NCBI GenBank assembly: GCA_015698045.1
Contig: BLAL01000012.1
Location: 2,170,001 to 2,234,000, forward strand
Length of the DNA stretch: 64,000 bases
Origin: Rhizophagus clarus
Taxonomy: Eukaryota; Glomeromycota; Glomeromycetes; Glomerales; Glomeraceae
Direction of reading: 5' to 3'
In this document: piece by piece, positions 35,733 to 48,641 of the stretch
Layout: the number at the start of each line of letters is the position of its first letter
Numbering within the stretch: position 1 is the stretch's first letter
The notes under the pieces: model-generated
What the model was told of the DNA's origin: nothing
Databases searched by the model: none
Seen by the model: the letters and a program-made list of their open reading frames with translations, nothing else
Program-made: the position numbers and the translations under genes

Positions 35733-38700
35733 TTTTTTTTTTAATCGTTAAAAAGCTCCACTTGAAGAAATTAAAAGAGGAGACTTTATAATGAAAAAAA
35801 GATTAAATAATAAAAAAGAAATCTCGAAAAATTTAAACATTTAATAAATCTAAAAAAAAAAAAAATAGATCATTAATAAGTCATTCAATTTTTTTTTTTT
35901 TTCATTATAGTGATACAAACCAATGAATTCAATGACCAATTAAAAAACATTTAAGACACGTTTATTTCATAAGAAATTATTTAAAAAGAATAATGAAAAA
36001 TTATCTTAAAATGGTATATTTGTTTTATGCATCTGATATAATCCATGTGGTGTTTTTTGATTGGCAAAAAAAGAGTGACTATAATAATTAATAAACGATT
36101 GATATACGATGATATACGGGTAAGAATTAAGGAATTATCTAGAAGGATTCTCCTAAACAATTATGAATACATAATATTATAATTAAGTCATACCGGATAA
36201 TCTTTTTTTTGTTTGAAGAAAAAAAAGAAACTATGAAAAGCTCAAAAAGAAAAACAAAAAAAGATCAAATAATTACTTTGCATTTTATAATTTATTTGAA
36301 ACGCATAAATTACCTATTTTAATTAATACAATGAAAAATGAATGAAACAAATATAATTTTATATAAGAAGAATTAAAATCATTGGAATTAAAAAAAAAAA
36401 AAAAAAAATTTTTTTTTTTTTGAGCATCATCATCATACAAAATGATACATACAATTAAGTAAATTAATTCAATTAATATGGATTAATTCCAACTTTTGAT
36501 TACGTACATAGTTGAATATTTAGTAAACAACAAGCCTGTTACTCCCGAAATCCCCAAACTATTCACATTATTATATCACACTAATCACAGCCTTGTTCAC
36601 ATGGATGAGAGATTTTCAGATGCTTGTATAATATTATGACGCTGAGGACTTGGAGATTTTAGGACTTGAAGATTTTTTTTTCAAGGACAATCATGAATAA
36701 TCGTTAATAATCGCAAATGATCGTAATAATTGTAATAATCGTAATAATCGTAATAATTGTAATAACCCTTAATACGTTAAAACTTTTTATAAAGTTATCC
36801 AATTAAAAATATTATTTTATTCATGTCTTAATTAAAATTATCAAGTAAAAATATTAAATATTTTCACGTGTAAATTTGATAAAATTAAAGTTTTTAATGA
36901 CAAACCATTCAGATTTCACACGTTTTTCAATGAATACCAATCCACATTACCATTTCAACACGTTCCCTTTCCATTTCAAAATGATCATCCCTGATTCCCT
37001 TTTTATTTATGTAATTAAAAATTTTTTTTTTTTTTTTTAAAAAATTTTAGATAATTAATAGTAAACAATAATATATTATATTAACATTTTTTTTTGCGGG
37101 GTAAAAAATTCATCGTTAGATTCAAGCATGTGAAGACTCTTCTTTTTTTATTGGTTCAATACTTGTTCAATCGCGTTTCTTTTTTTTTTTAAAAAAAAAA
37201 AGGCTTGTAAATTATTCTCTAAATAATTATTATTATTTTTTTTTTTGTTTAACAAAAACAAATGAAAGAATTGAAAGGATTCGATACTATTATTTCTTAT
37301 GGGTATTTACGGCATTAATTAAAAATTAAAAAAAAACAAAAAAAAAAAAAAAAAAAAATTTTTACTTTTTTTAAAGTTTTTATCGTTTATATATGATATA
37401 AATAAAAGGAATATCGATTAAAAACTAGTAAAATGACGTGATTGTCGTGATTATTAATAATACGAATTTTTTTACTGGATAAAAAATCGAAAGATTATAA
37501 ATTGGTCATAATGAACTCATTTTTTAATCAAGTTTACTGATAAAATAAGCATCAAATTAAGTCGTACAAAACTAGTTCGTAGCTTTCTTTCATGAGAAGA
37601 GGCAGATAAAAGGCGCAAATTAAACTGCGAGATTGCGGTTAAGCATACTGCGTTAAAAAATTATTTGTGGCTGCGGTAAAACAATCGGTTGGATTCTGCA
37701 AGAGAAGGTTCCTTTTTTAAAAAAATAAATGGTAAAAAATTTGTGTGAAATATTTCACAAGATAAGGAATAACCAAAATACTTATTGTGGAAATAAAAAT
37801 CAGGTTTTTTTCCTTTCTCTAACGATAACATATATTTATTTATATATCACACAATCTCTTCAATCTTCACTTTAAAAGGTATTTAATTATGATTGAATAC
37901 AGATGTCAAAACTTTTTTATGATTAAGATTTTCGGAGATATTATTTCATTATTTATATTAATTTTTTGTTCAACTAAACTTATTTACTATTAAACTCTTG
38001 AAGTAAGTGGCAAATCGTGGCTTTAAAAAATATAGTTGGATATTTCTTTTCTCCAATGCTTTTTTTTAGTCGGATTCTTAAATTCCGGGGTTTTCCTTAT
38101 TTTCTTGTTTTCTCAGAATTTTTTTTTTTTTTTCTTTGGGGAAAATTTTGAATAAATAAATGTGAGAGCGTGAGACTTTTTAAAAAAAAAAAAAAAAAAA
38201 ATACAATAATCAAGACCGAAAATCATATTAATCGGATGTTCTTTTCCTATATTATATAATTTTTACTTTAGTAATTTATATTTATTAATATAATCCATAC
38301 AATCCAGTATACTAAATAACTAAATAAAAATCATTAAAATGCCTCATATGATAAAATGTAACAAAGTCACAAAGATCCCCAAAAAATTTTCCCCAAAATA
38401 ATTTATTGCTTGATTTAGATTTTTGTTCCAATTATTTTTAATTTTTTTTTAAAATAAAATATAAATAAAAAATTCCCCAACCGTACTCAACTGTATATAA
38501 ATAAATAAAAAAATTTTTTTTATTTACAAATTGTTGAAGTAGATTTCTGCATAATCCTTTTTTTTGGTGCATTACATCATGATTATGATTTATAATAATA
38601 TTGGTATCATAATATACACATATTTTTTTTTTTTTTTTATATACAGCACAAACTAAAAAACACACCGCTTTACATACTCCATTGTGATTTAAACATACCT

Positions 38701-38875
38701 CCACCCCCAAAATTCCGTATAAATAAATCCTTTCTTCCTTTATCATTATTTTTCGAAATTTTTTCTTTTACTTTTGATCCGTTTTTCTTTCCCTTCCTCT
38801 TCTATATCTCTCTCCATTGAAATTATTATTATTACCGTTTTAATCATTATATTTATTTTTAGAAGGCAAAAAAAT
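35733..38875. other. Long AT-rich spacer between divergent genes
   Basis: About 3.1 kb separate the starts of the adenylate kinase (minus) and the hydrolase (plus). It holds poly-A/T runs and a run of TAATCGTAATAAT(T/C)G units at about 36690-36765, but no credible gene. Upstream of 38876 the sequence TTATTTTTAG followed by AAGGC resembles a 3' splice site, so a leader intron may end at about 38861. The frame reading upstream of 38876 has a hydrophobic stretch but no ATG and is not part of the protein. Confidence 0.45.
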
Positions 38876-41800
38876 ATGTCTCGCAATAATAATTCTTGGT
38901 GGTCTTATTTTTCGGAACAAAATTCTTTCGAACAAAACAATAAAAAAATTATTCTTAGTAATAATAATATTTTGGAAAATACCAATATTTCTTCTTCTAC
39001 TATAAAACTACGCCCTAGTTCTGACAGTATAACGAGTGTGACAACAGACCTTTCTGATAACGTTTCAACTACTACTACTTTAGTTGAACCTTCTTCTTTA
39101 ACTTCGGATATTAATAAAGTTTCAAGTGCTATACCGATACCAAAAAATCATAACAGTCATGTTAGAAATCATGATGAACAAAGACAAAAATATTCTTCTT
39201 CTATTAAAAGTTGGTGGTCTTTATCCTCTATAAATACTCCTCAAAAAGACAATATAATACAAAATAATATTTCAATGGATGAGAAATTAAGAATGACGGG
39301 CGCTAATTCAAATACTGATAAATCTAGGTCAATAAGGCATCATGATAAACAATCTTTATTAAAACATGATAATAGTTCTTCTGTTAGTATACTTACTCCC
39401 ATAAATGAGGATGCTCCTGTTATAAAACATCAAAATAATCATGATTCTAATTTACAAGAAAATGTTAACAATAAGTCAAGATCTTCTTCTACGACTACTT
39501 TAAATGAATCAAATACGGAAGGAGCTGTAACTGGAAAAGTTTCTGATACAAAATTATCTTCTTCACATTCTTCTGCTTCAAAAAATTGGTGGTTGTTTGG
39601 TAGTGGCGGTGGTAGTGTTCCAAAAAATGCTTCCCGAGATGTTTCACGAGATGTATCTAATAATAATAAAAATATTAACAACGTTAACGATAATAAAAAT
39701 CACACTGACAACACCACTAACAATAGCACTGCAAAAAATGATCAGGTTTCCAATCCAGTTTCCTCTGATATAAAAGATAAAAATAATATTACATCATCAT
39801 CATCTTCTTCATCATCATCTGATAATGAAATTTCATCTTCAAATGATCATTCAAAAAAAAAAAGAGGCACAAAAAAATCATCCGATACGCGGAGATGGTC
39901 ATTATTTGGTACTTGGTCCTCTTCAACAACTAACTTGTTGGAATCATCTAATGATGGTGAAAATAGTAAAAAGGTTGAAGACGTTGATTTCGATTCAAAA
40001 TCGGATACTAATTCACCACCTCCTCCACCTCCTCCTTCTTCTTCTTCTTCTTCTTCTTCTTCAAAATCTTCTCGTTCAAATAGTTCTTTAATAGGTGATT
40101 CGTCAAAAGATGATTCAAAAGTTGATAGTAATATATCGAAAAATGATAAAAAACCAAAGACTCCTAAAAGATCTTCTAATCCATTAGTTAACAGTTTATC
40201 TGACAATAGTTCTTCTTGGGTACATTTCTTTCAAGCAAAAAATAATTCTAAAAAATTGATCACTGATGGTTCTAATTCTCATCACGTAGAACATGTTGAA
40301 AAGAAAGAATTGGAAACTTCGGGTCACCCTCAAAAAAAATCTCTTAAAATTTCAACAACTAACGAAATTGAAAGCAAATCCTCCACTGAAACTATAATAG
40401 TTACTTCTTCCCCATCATTAAAACCTGCTCCTATTAACATCGTTTTACCTAAATTTGAAGATTTTGTAAGAAATAAACCCCGAAGAAGACCAAATTCATT
40501 AGTTCAACAAGCTTTACATGCTATAAATTCATATTTTTTCCCTCCTGAAAAACAATTAGAAAGTACTCTTCCAAAATGGTTAGATGAATTAACTCGTTCA
40601 ACTGTTGATGTTAAGCGTATTGCAATCATTGGAGTTCATGGTTGGTTCCCGGCTAGATTAGTAAGAGCTGTTGTTGGTGAGCCTACTGGTACTTCACCTA
40701 AATTTTGCGATATGATGGCCAAAGCTGTCTTAGGTTATTTATCACAACATGGAATTTATCTTCCTAGCGATTCAGTAACTTGTATTCCACTTGAAGGTGA
40801 AGGGACTATATCAACTCGTGAGGCGTTACTTCATAAGAATTTGTTAAATAACAAAACATGGTGTGAAGCTTTATCTTCGGCGGATGCCGTATTTGTTGCT
40901 ACTCATTCACAAGGTACTCCTGTGAGCACTATACTCCTTTCCCGACTTATCAAAGAAGGGCTCGTTCACCCTAAACGACAACGTATTTGCATGTTAGCAA
41001 TGGCTGGTGTATCACATGGACCTTTCCCATATTTAAAGGAAAATTACATAATGAAGTATTATGTTGGAGCTGGTCGTAGTCATGATGCAGATGCTGCTAG
41101 AGAATTATTTGAATTTATGAATTCGGAAAGTCTCGTATCAAAAAAATATAGGGAAGCATTAAATACAATAATCCAATCCGGAGTTAAAATTGTTTACGTT
41201 GCTTCCATGGATGATCAAGTGGTACCGGTAAGTTATTATTAAAAGTGTATTGTGATTTTTTTTTTTTTTTTTTTTTTTTCAATAAAAGTATCAAGTATTT
41301 TTAATAATAATAATAATATTTTTTTTTTTTTTTTTTTAGTTATATTCTGGTCTATTCACCGGTGTTAGTCATCCATCAATTATGCGAGCAATATATATTG
41401 ATGGTCCATTGTATCAAGAAAAGGATTTCTTAACTAATTTAATTGTATTTGCGATTAAATTACGTAATGTAGGAATATTAGATCATGGTTTGATAATACA
41501 ATTAAGTGAAGTTGTTGCTGGTTCCATGTACGGTGAAGGTCATTCTGCTTTATATACGGAAGTCGAAGTTTATACGTACGTTATATTTATTAATATTTTA
41601 CATATATACGGTATATTAATTACATGCATATACGGTATGTTAACAAAAAAATCATTTTTTTTTTTTTTTTAAAAAAAACAGGTTAGCAGTACGATATTTA
41701 TTTGAAACGCCATCACTTGGATCTTGTGATGTAAAACTTGACCGTTTCGTAGCGCAGAAGAATAATAATCCATTTTATTTACCATGGGCTATGCGTGGTA

Positions 41801-41964
41801 TACTAGAAGACAAAGAAGTTTTGGAATTACAGCACTTAAAATATGAAATCATGAAATTACGGAAACAATATGAAGATTGGGAACCCTCCTCAAAGGCAAT
41901 GAAAGAAGTTAAATTTCGATTAGAACCAATGAAAGATGCTATATTAGGAAGGTCGAAATTATGA
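38876..41964 (+). CDS. YML020W-like alpha/beta-hydrolase with long Ser-rich N-terminus
   Basis: Exons 38876-41227, 41340-41575 and 41682-41964 join in frame to 956 residues. The first ~560 residues are low complexity: Ser/Asn/Asp/Lys-rich, a Pro-Pro run next to a Ser run (about 381-396), and three repeats of a W-W/W-x-L-F-type block (SWWSYF, SWWSL, NWWLFGSG, RWSLFGTW). From about residue 560 a compact domain begins: KRIAIIGVHGWFPARLVR (HG oxyanion-type motif near 588), VGEPTGTSPKF, then VATHSQGTPVS with nucleophile Ser678, GVSHGPFPYL, a D-D-Q-V-V-P segment near 776 and GEGHSALYTE with a candidate His852. This matches a fungal lipase/esterase-like family that includes yeast YML020W as I remember it. 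The substrate is unknown. The W-block repeats could bind membranes or partners. Confidence 0.8.
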
Positions 41965-42155
41965 TAAGGGTTGTTAATCTTCAGCTTGTAAAAAAAAAAA
42001 AATAGTGCGTTTAATTATATATGTTGTAAGATTCACTACATATTTAATCCCAATCGTATTTGCACAACGCAAGCAGGGTACGCTGGGTAACTGCAATTGT
42101 ATGTATGAATGACAACATATAAACTTGTAAATATGAGATGATGGCCAATCGCGTC

Positions 42156-42186
<31 letters not shown>

Positions 42187-45100
42187 AGATTTAGAGGGGT
42201 TTTTTCAAACAGTTCAAGAAAAACACTAAAAAGACACCGTCATTTTTAGAAGTTAAAAAGCAAGTTAGTTTTTTTTTTTATTACTCAAAAAAGACTTTTA
42301 CATAATTGTTTATTCGATTTTTTTTTTTTTTATTTTTTTTTTTCCTGAAAAAAAAAATTTGTAAATTTGTTTTTTTTTAAAAAAAAAAAAAAAATCAAAA
42401 TAACATTTTACCTATCATCAAGCATCAATCATAAAACTTAAATCATTATTAATTTCAATATTATATATATACAAAGTACATATTTTTTTTTTTTAATAAT
42501 AATAATAATCGAAAGTAATTTATTTATTATAAATAAATAATAATAATAATAATTAATTAAACAATAAAAAATATTTCTTTTCAAAACGATCAACAAAAAA
42601 TCAGGTGTAACGACATTTGCGATACAGATTTTTATATAATTATTCCCTTTTAATATTTGAATATTCCGTTGATTATCATACTTAAAACAAAACAATCGGA
42701 GATAACCGCTATACTTAATTTAAATTAGGCCTTGTTCGAATCCAAAAACAATTAATAATCGGCATTATATTGTGAAATCAAAAATTGGACTTTCCGGATC
42801 AACTAATTAATTTATTTCACAGAATGAAATTCTCGTTCTATTTCGTCAATCAAAATCATCATGAACCAGGTCAAATGTTCTGGTAAGGTTCCTTTTTTTA
42901 ATTGGCTAAAAAATAAAATTCAGATCATTTCTGATCCTATAATGATAGCACTTATACTTATTTACACGAGACAATCGAAAGTGTAGTAAATGAATAATAA
43001 TATAATTATTATTAATTTTAGTGAAATATATTGAAAAGTTCATATAATATAATATAAATATATATATATATATATAAATATAAACACCCCTCAAATGTTA
43101 AATTGTTTTTATTTTAGGCAACGGAAATGTCATGCATGATTCTACCAAATTCAAGATTTTAGGATTTTGGCATTCGGGATATTTTTTTTTTTACCAAACC
43201 CCTATCATGTAACAATATTTTCACGGTTGACTTTATTATCGTAGAATCAATCTAATGTACAACCAAACGTCCACAAAACCGATCGCCAAGATGATCGGTT
43301 TGGGCCCGTTAGATTGAGTAAGCGTTTGTAAAAGATGATCGGTTCAAAATCTTACCAATTCGACGGATTTCTTCCTGATCCTACTCTAATTTTTTCGTGG
43401 CAGCGTGTATTTGGTTCATTGAATAGGAGGTCTTCAAGGATGTGAAGTTGGTAATAAATTACTGTATACAAAGGTCATAATCTTGATGTTACTATATGCA
43501 AGAGAGTAATTCTTAAAGAGCGCATTGTTCTAATATGGTCACACCAACGGACTTACTTGAGGCTAGGTTGCTGAGGTGGATTCAATTCAGGAAAGGATTA
43601 GTTGAAATATTTCTTGATCAATGAGTTGGAATTATTGGTTATTGGTGAAGTGATATAAGGAATCATCTGCATCATGATGGAATGCATTTAAATGCATAAG
43701 GCGCGGTTATGGATATTTCACTAATGATTTAATAGGATATAAAGATAAGTGTTTTACCAAAGAAGGATTTAGACAAATTTTGGGAAGTACATGACCTAGA
43801 TTACCTCAGTGATGCCGTGCTTGTAAGAACTTTTTTCTAACTGTTTCAGTATTTAGCGTACTAACTTATCTCCTGCATAAAACTATTAAATTTATTATTT
43901 GTTCCGATCTTGCAAAAATTATATATTCTTTTTTTTTTTTTTTTTTTTTTCGTGCAAATTATACGCATTTCGAACTCCAATTATATTCATGATTCCCAAT
44001 TCAGGTAAAAACTTTAACGATAATTAAAAATTATTATTCTTTTTTTCATGTGATGAAAGAAAGAAGATAAAAGGAATCGATAAAAAAAAAAAAAAAGGAT
44101 GATCAGGGAAAAAAATTTTTTTTTTTTTTGTGTGCGTGTAAACTTTTATCCCTCCTTCATATTCCTTCTTTGGCAGATCATGGGTATCGGAGAAAAATAT
44201 GACAACTCTGGGAAAATTGAACTCTGGGAAATTAGTCATGGGATTATTTGTGTTCCTGAGAAAAAATGCAGGACACATGATACACATAATACAAAGAAAT
44301 GATTATCCAATAATAAATAAAATTCATCCAAAACTTTAATTAGTTAAACAAACAATAGTTATTGTACAATTTAAGAAATTTTATTATTGTATGACGAATG
44401 AATAAAGGAAAAAAAAAAAGATAATTAATATGAAATAACATAAGAGGTCATGAACATGTCACGTACAGTAGTTTTTTTGGGGTAAAAATCAAATATTATC
44501 ATTATTACGCATATTTACTCATTTACAAAAAGGGTCACGAGACATGAACGCATAACAAAGTAATTCATTATAAAAGAAAGGTCACGAGATGAAGGTCCTT
44601 TTTTTTTTTTACGAAATTAAGGTAATAAATTTCTTACAGCCTTACAGCATAAATTCCCGAAACCTAATTTTATTCAATTTACCACTAATAAATTGAATAA
44701 TATATTTATTACGTCGGGGCTTGACTAAATCGAGATCATATTCATAATATAAATTACTGTATAAAAAAAATTAGACTAACCAATTTAAATATAAACAATG
44801 TTGATTTGATAATTAACTTGTTTTATTATAATTCATTCAACAAATAAAAGAAAGAAAAAGAAAGAAACTTTTTTAAGTTTTGTCCAATATAATTCTTTGA
44901 AAAAAAAAAAAAAAAAAAGTATATTACAAAAAAAAAAAAAGCCAAGCCATGAGTTAAAAAAATATGGTAAACGCCGAAAGGCTTTATTGTTAATTAATAA
45001 TTATATACCATTTTGTTTATACTCTTTGTATGTGAAAAAAAAATTTTTTTTTTTTTTTTTTTTATTTATACTAATTTAATTTAAGACTTACATTTGCATC

Positions 45101-45191
45101 TGCTGACGTTAGTAACGGTAGTGACGTATTATTAAAAAAAAAAACCATAATATTATTTATTGTTAGAATGTTGGAAAATCTAAATAGAATA
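41965..45191. other. Intergenic region with poly-A/T tracts and decayed sequence
   Basis: Long A and T runs (42157-42183, 42370-42395, 43930-43950, 45041-45062) and an ATAT tract at about 43060-43080. From about 43230 to 43870 the DNA is less AT-rich and carries short open stretches (for example FDGFLPDPTLIFSWQRVFGS, then RRGYGYFTNDLIGYKDKCF) broken by many stops, probably an old mobile element. No functional gene is seen. The Tc1/mariner element inserts at the right end of this region. Confidence 0.4.
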
Positions 45192-45231
45192 TAGTTCGAT
45201 GATTTATCGCCGTTTTCGAATTAGTGTGATC
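45192..45231 (+). repeat. Left terminal inverted repeat
   Basis: 40 bp from TAGTTCG through GTGTGATC. Positions 45199-45231 match the reverse complement of 48602-48634 exactly (33 of 33), and the outermost four bases TAGT also match. Just inside, GAAAACACC is repeated three times at 45265-45301, a possible transposase-binding or promoter region. Confidence 0.9.
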
Positions 45232-45420
45232 AGGTGATTTATCGATCAATTAAAATTATCTAACTGAAAACACCGAAAACACCGAAAACACTCGAAAACA
45301 ACTAAAAAACAATTTTTTTTTAGTGATCATGTGTTCTGCAGTGTCACTCTTTTCTAATTTAGTGCTTAAATAAAATATCACGAAAAAAAAGTTGAATTTT
45401 TCGCGTCTAAAGCTATTCAA

Positions 45421-47122
45421 ATGGCAGAAGTTACAGAAGTTAATTGTAAGTACCTCTTAGGTACATGTTATTCATGCCAAAAATGTTTATATTGTTTTGA
45501 ATTTCCACAACAAAATCCATGTAAATGTAATAAAAATAAGCAACCAACAAGAACTAAATATCCAAAACGCGGGCAACAAATTTATCAGCGTTCTTTTACT
45601 CCAGACTTATCATTTCCAACAGCAAATAAATATTTATTTGATGCTAATATCAAGTTTGGCTATAATAGTAACTTTGAAAAGCCATTTTCTTATACCTTTT
45701 GTAGCACTTGTAATAGTCAAATCCAGCGATATAGAAGTGCTGATAAAAAAGCACAACAAATTCAAAAAAAAGAAAATGATGATAATATAATTGCTTTAGA
45801 TGGTTCATCAAACGAAAAAGAAGTTGTTAATGTTAATGAAAAGAAAGAAGATCCATCAAATGAAAGAGAGGTTGATTATGTTAATAAAGAAGATCAAATA
45901 TTCTCTTTGGTGAGTAGTGACTATTCTGAAGAGGAAAATGGTGATTATGATGTAGAGGAAGAAGAAGATAGTGATCTTGAAGAAATAAAAGTGCAGATTA
46001 TTGTTAAAAGTAAAAATATAAAAGATCCTACGGCAAAAACTTTGAGTATTGAACCTGTCAATTATAATAAGTTTATAGAGAAAATAAATTTAGTTGTTCA
46101 AAAGTCTTTGAGGAAAAAAGTCATGTCAAAGGATTATATGATCTCATATAAAGCAGTAAATGCGCGCGGACCATCAAATGAACTTGAAGATGAATTGGAT
46201 TTTCAAGAATTTATTAGTGAGTATAAAAGAGTGATTTTAGCTGGTAAAAAAATGTCAATTATAGTAGTTGTGAGAGATAATAAAACAAAGAAAAAAAAAT
46301 CACACAGAAAGGTAAAATCTTTTTATTATAGTAAATTTATTTTGTAATAGATAAATTTTAACATTTTACTTTTTTTAGAGTTCAGATGAAAGTGAATTTT
46401 CTTCAACTGAAGAATTACAACGTACAAAGAAAAAAAAATCACGTGTTATTCGTGAAGAGGATTTATCAAAAGAAGAAAGGACCCGATCTGAAGTTATTTC
46501 TACTTTATGTGAAATGTATAAATGTAATATACATGCAACACCATGTTTTGTTCAAGAAAATCGCCATTTGCAACTCAATCCTGCAAGACTACAACTTTGG
46601 GCTCGTGAAATAGTAAGATTTTCAACAGAAATAATTTTGTTTTGCATAATAAAAATAAAAATCTTTTATTATTTTTATTAGATAAACAAAGGAACTACCT
46701 ATGAAGTACCTCCCTCTTATCCAACATTTGATGTCAAATCAAGTATATCCGTCAATAAGAATAATTTGGCAATGCAAGCACAAGTTAGTCACGCACCCAC
46801 TACTCCTGTTCCTATCATTATTCAATTACCATCCCAATTTTATCAACATTCTACTTTTCAAGAACAATCAACAACGCATAATTCTAATAATTCAAATGCT
46901 AATTTAGCATCACTAAATTCATTACCTTCAATTGGAGAATTTCTCAATAGTCTAGATCACAAACATAATTGCAATGTGTATTCTAATTTTGAGAATACTT
47001 TTCTTGAAGAAGAAATTACTGTAAATATAATCAAAGAATTGTCAGATGAGCAATTGCAACGACTAGGAGTAGTAAAGATTGGGTGGCAGAAAAATATCAA
47101 ACAAGCAGCTCAAAGATTTTGA
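45421..47122 (+). CDS. Cys-rich, SAM-domain accessory protein of the Tc1/mariner element
   Basis: Exons 45421-46311, 46379-46612 and 46682-47122 join in phase 0 to 521 residues. An N-terminal Cys cluster (CKYLLGTCYSCQKCLYCFEF, then NPCKCNKNK, and FCSTCNSQI near 100) could bind zinc. An acidic Ser/Glu/Asp stretch (about 120-190) precedes a conserved-looking alpha/beta region (EIKVQIIVKS, FIEKINLVVQKSLRKKVM, AGKKMSIIVVVRDN). A basic stretch and a Cys/His segment (LCEMYKCNIHATPCFVQENR) follow. The last 65 residues look like a SAM domain: IGEFLNSLDHK, FLEEEITVNIIKELSDEQLQ, RLGVVKIGWQKNIKQAAQRF. It lies wholly inside the element and converges on the transposase. A role in DNA binding, regulation or targeting is inference. 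Confidence 0.8.
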
Positions 47123-47217
47123 AATTTTTTCTTATATGTAGTTGAATATATCTTTTATTTTTTTCTAATAAATCTAATAAATTGACTTCTAAATAAATTT
47201 CTAATAAAATTAGTATT

Positions 47218-48317
47218 CTAAACATAAATTGATGCTTCAAAAAATGTTTGTGCCATTTGAGGTGTAATTTGACTACATGCAACTAATAATGCATATATAG
47301 GATCATTACAAGCTTTCATAAAATCACGATTATGTCTAATCCATGATTTGATGGTTGAAAACGCAGTTTCAATTGGATTAAAATCTGGAGAATAAGGTGG
47401 AAGAAAGACAACATGGCATCCTAATCCCTCTAATAAAGCCACTAATTCATTATCATGATGAATTCTAGCATTATCCATTACAATAACACTATTGTCTCCT
47501 GGATATGGATTCATTATTGGCACCTAAAAAAAATAATGATCTTGTCAATTGTATAAACAAATAAAATAAAAATTCATGTTGTTGCTTACCACTTGATCAA
47601 GAACAAAGTCAACAAATTTCTTTTTATCACATGATCCTTCAAATATATCAATAGCAACAAATCCATCTAGTGTAAGAGCAGGCAGAATGGTATATCGTTT
47701 CCCTCTTACAAAAACCACTTTTTTTTGAGCAGGAGTATTTCTAAGTGAATATCCATATAGTCGGGAGAGACTTCTTTCATCTTTAGCACTTTCATCAATA
47801 AAAATAAGTTGATTTCGAGTATAATGCTCACCAATTGTAGCTAAATAATGTGCACGTACGATTTCATTTCTTTCTAATGCTGCTTTTTGTAACTACATAG
47901 CAAAAAAAACTTTTAGTAATTTTATTACATCAATTATTTATAATAAATATCAAATAATATATTTACCTTTTTTCTAGTAATTCCTAAATACTGAAGTGAC
48001 CGCCAAAGTGCTGCAATAGACGCTCTTTTCCCTGTTAGAGATTCCATTTCATATACTAACTCATCTAAATACCAGTCCACTTTTTCGCTAACAAGATTTC
48101 TAAGTATAATCATATCTCTTCTGTTAAAGAGCTTTCTTCGTCCAGGAACACCTCTAAAAGGATTTATAACACAAGCCCAGCGGTTATATCTCTTTTTTAT
48201 TTTATTTACAACGCCCTTACTCATATGCAATGTATTGGCAATTTCTACAGTTGACAAACCATCGATATAAAGATAAATAATGCGCCAATATAAGTCTTCA
48301 CTAAATTCTTTAGGCAT
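47218..48317 (-). CDS. Tc1/mariner (DD34E) transposase, three exons
   Basis: Exons 48317-47967, 47892-47590 and 47523-47218 join in phase 0 to 319 residues. The N-terminus is a helix-turn-helix DNA-binding region (FSEDLYWRIIYLYIDGLSTV then EIANTLHMSKGVVNKIKKRY), with a GRR-type linker (GVPGRRKLF) and a second helical domain. The catalytic triad is visible: D150 in IFIDES, D235 in VIVMDNARIHH and E270 in PYSPDFNPIETAF, with 34 residues between the last two, the Tc1-type DD34E spacing. The enzyme would cut at the element's inverted repeats and insert at TA. There are no stops or frame breaks. A shorter relic of a related DDE enzyme lies at 20608. Confidence 0.93.
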
Positions 48318-48601
48318 ACTTGAGTTTACCTATAAAAATAAAAGACTGTTTATTACAGACTACATTTGTAATTATTCGGAATTTATGGAATCTTTGGAAT
48401 TAGTTAGGAATCGTTTACTTACCAGTCTATAAGCTACTAACGAAAAAACGCGACTATGATAACTAAATTATGAAAAAGGTGATACAACAGTGGCTTAGCA
48501 TGATGTTAATCAAATAATATTTATTATTATATATGTGCACATGTTAGTTTTTTTTTGTAGTCCCGAAGTCAATTTTTTATTTAATTAGCAAATTTAGTGC
48601 C

Positions 48602-48641
48602 GATCACACTAATTCGAAAACGGCGATAAATCATTTTACTA
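48602..48641 (-). repeat. Right terminal inverted repeat
   Basis: 40 bp from GATCACACTAATTCG through ACTA, the inverse of 45192-45231 with three mismatches at element positions 5-7. The adjoining TA at 48642-48643 is the target duplication. Confidence 0.9.

Larger units (their letters stand above)
45192..48641. mobile_element. Complete Tc1/mariner-type element with an accessory SAM-domain gene
   Basis: A 3450-bp unit is bounded by inverted repeats beginning TAGT and ending ACTA, flanked on both sides by TA (45190-45191 and 48642-48643), the Tc1/mariner target duplication. It carries two convergent genes with their stops about 95 bp apart: an accessory protein gene (plus) and a DD34E transposase gene (minus). 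Both are spliced and unbroken, and the inverted repeats are 37 of 40 identical, so the copy looks recent and possibly active. Ordinary Tc1/mariner elements carry only the transposase and are 1.3-2.4 kb. Confidence 0.88.

Noticed and set aside
38774-38875. Upstream in-frame extension of the hydrolase with a hydrophobic segment
   Set aside because: The frame opens with TTG, has no ATG before 38876, and a 3' splice-like TTTTTAG lies inside it; it reads as leader sequence.
39439-40206. Minus-strand acidic and poly-Ser/Glu frames within the hydrolase gene
   Set aside because: Antisense shadows of the Ser-rich coding sequence.
46766-47122. Separate 118-codon gene
   Set aside because: It is the last exon of the accessory gene, joined in frame at 46682.
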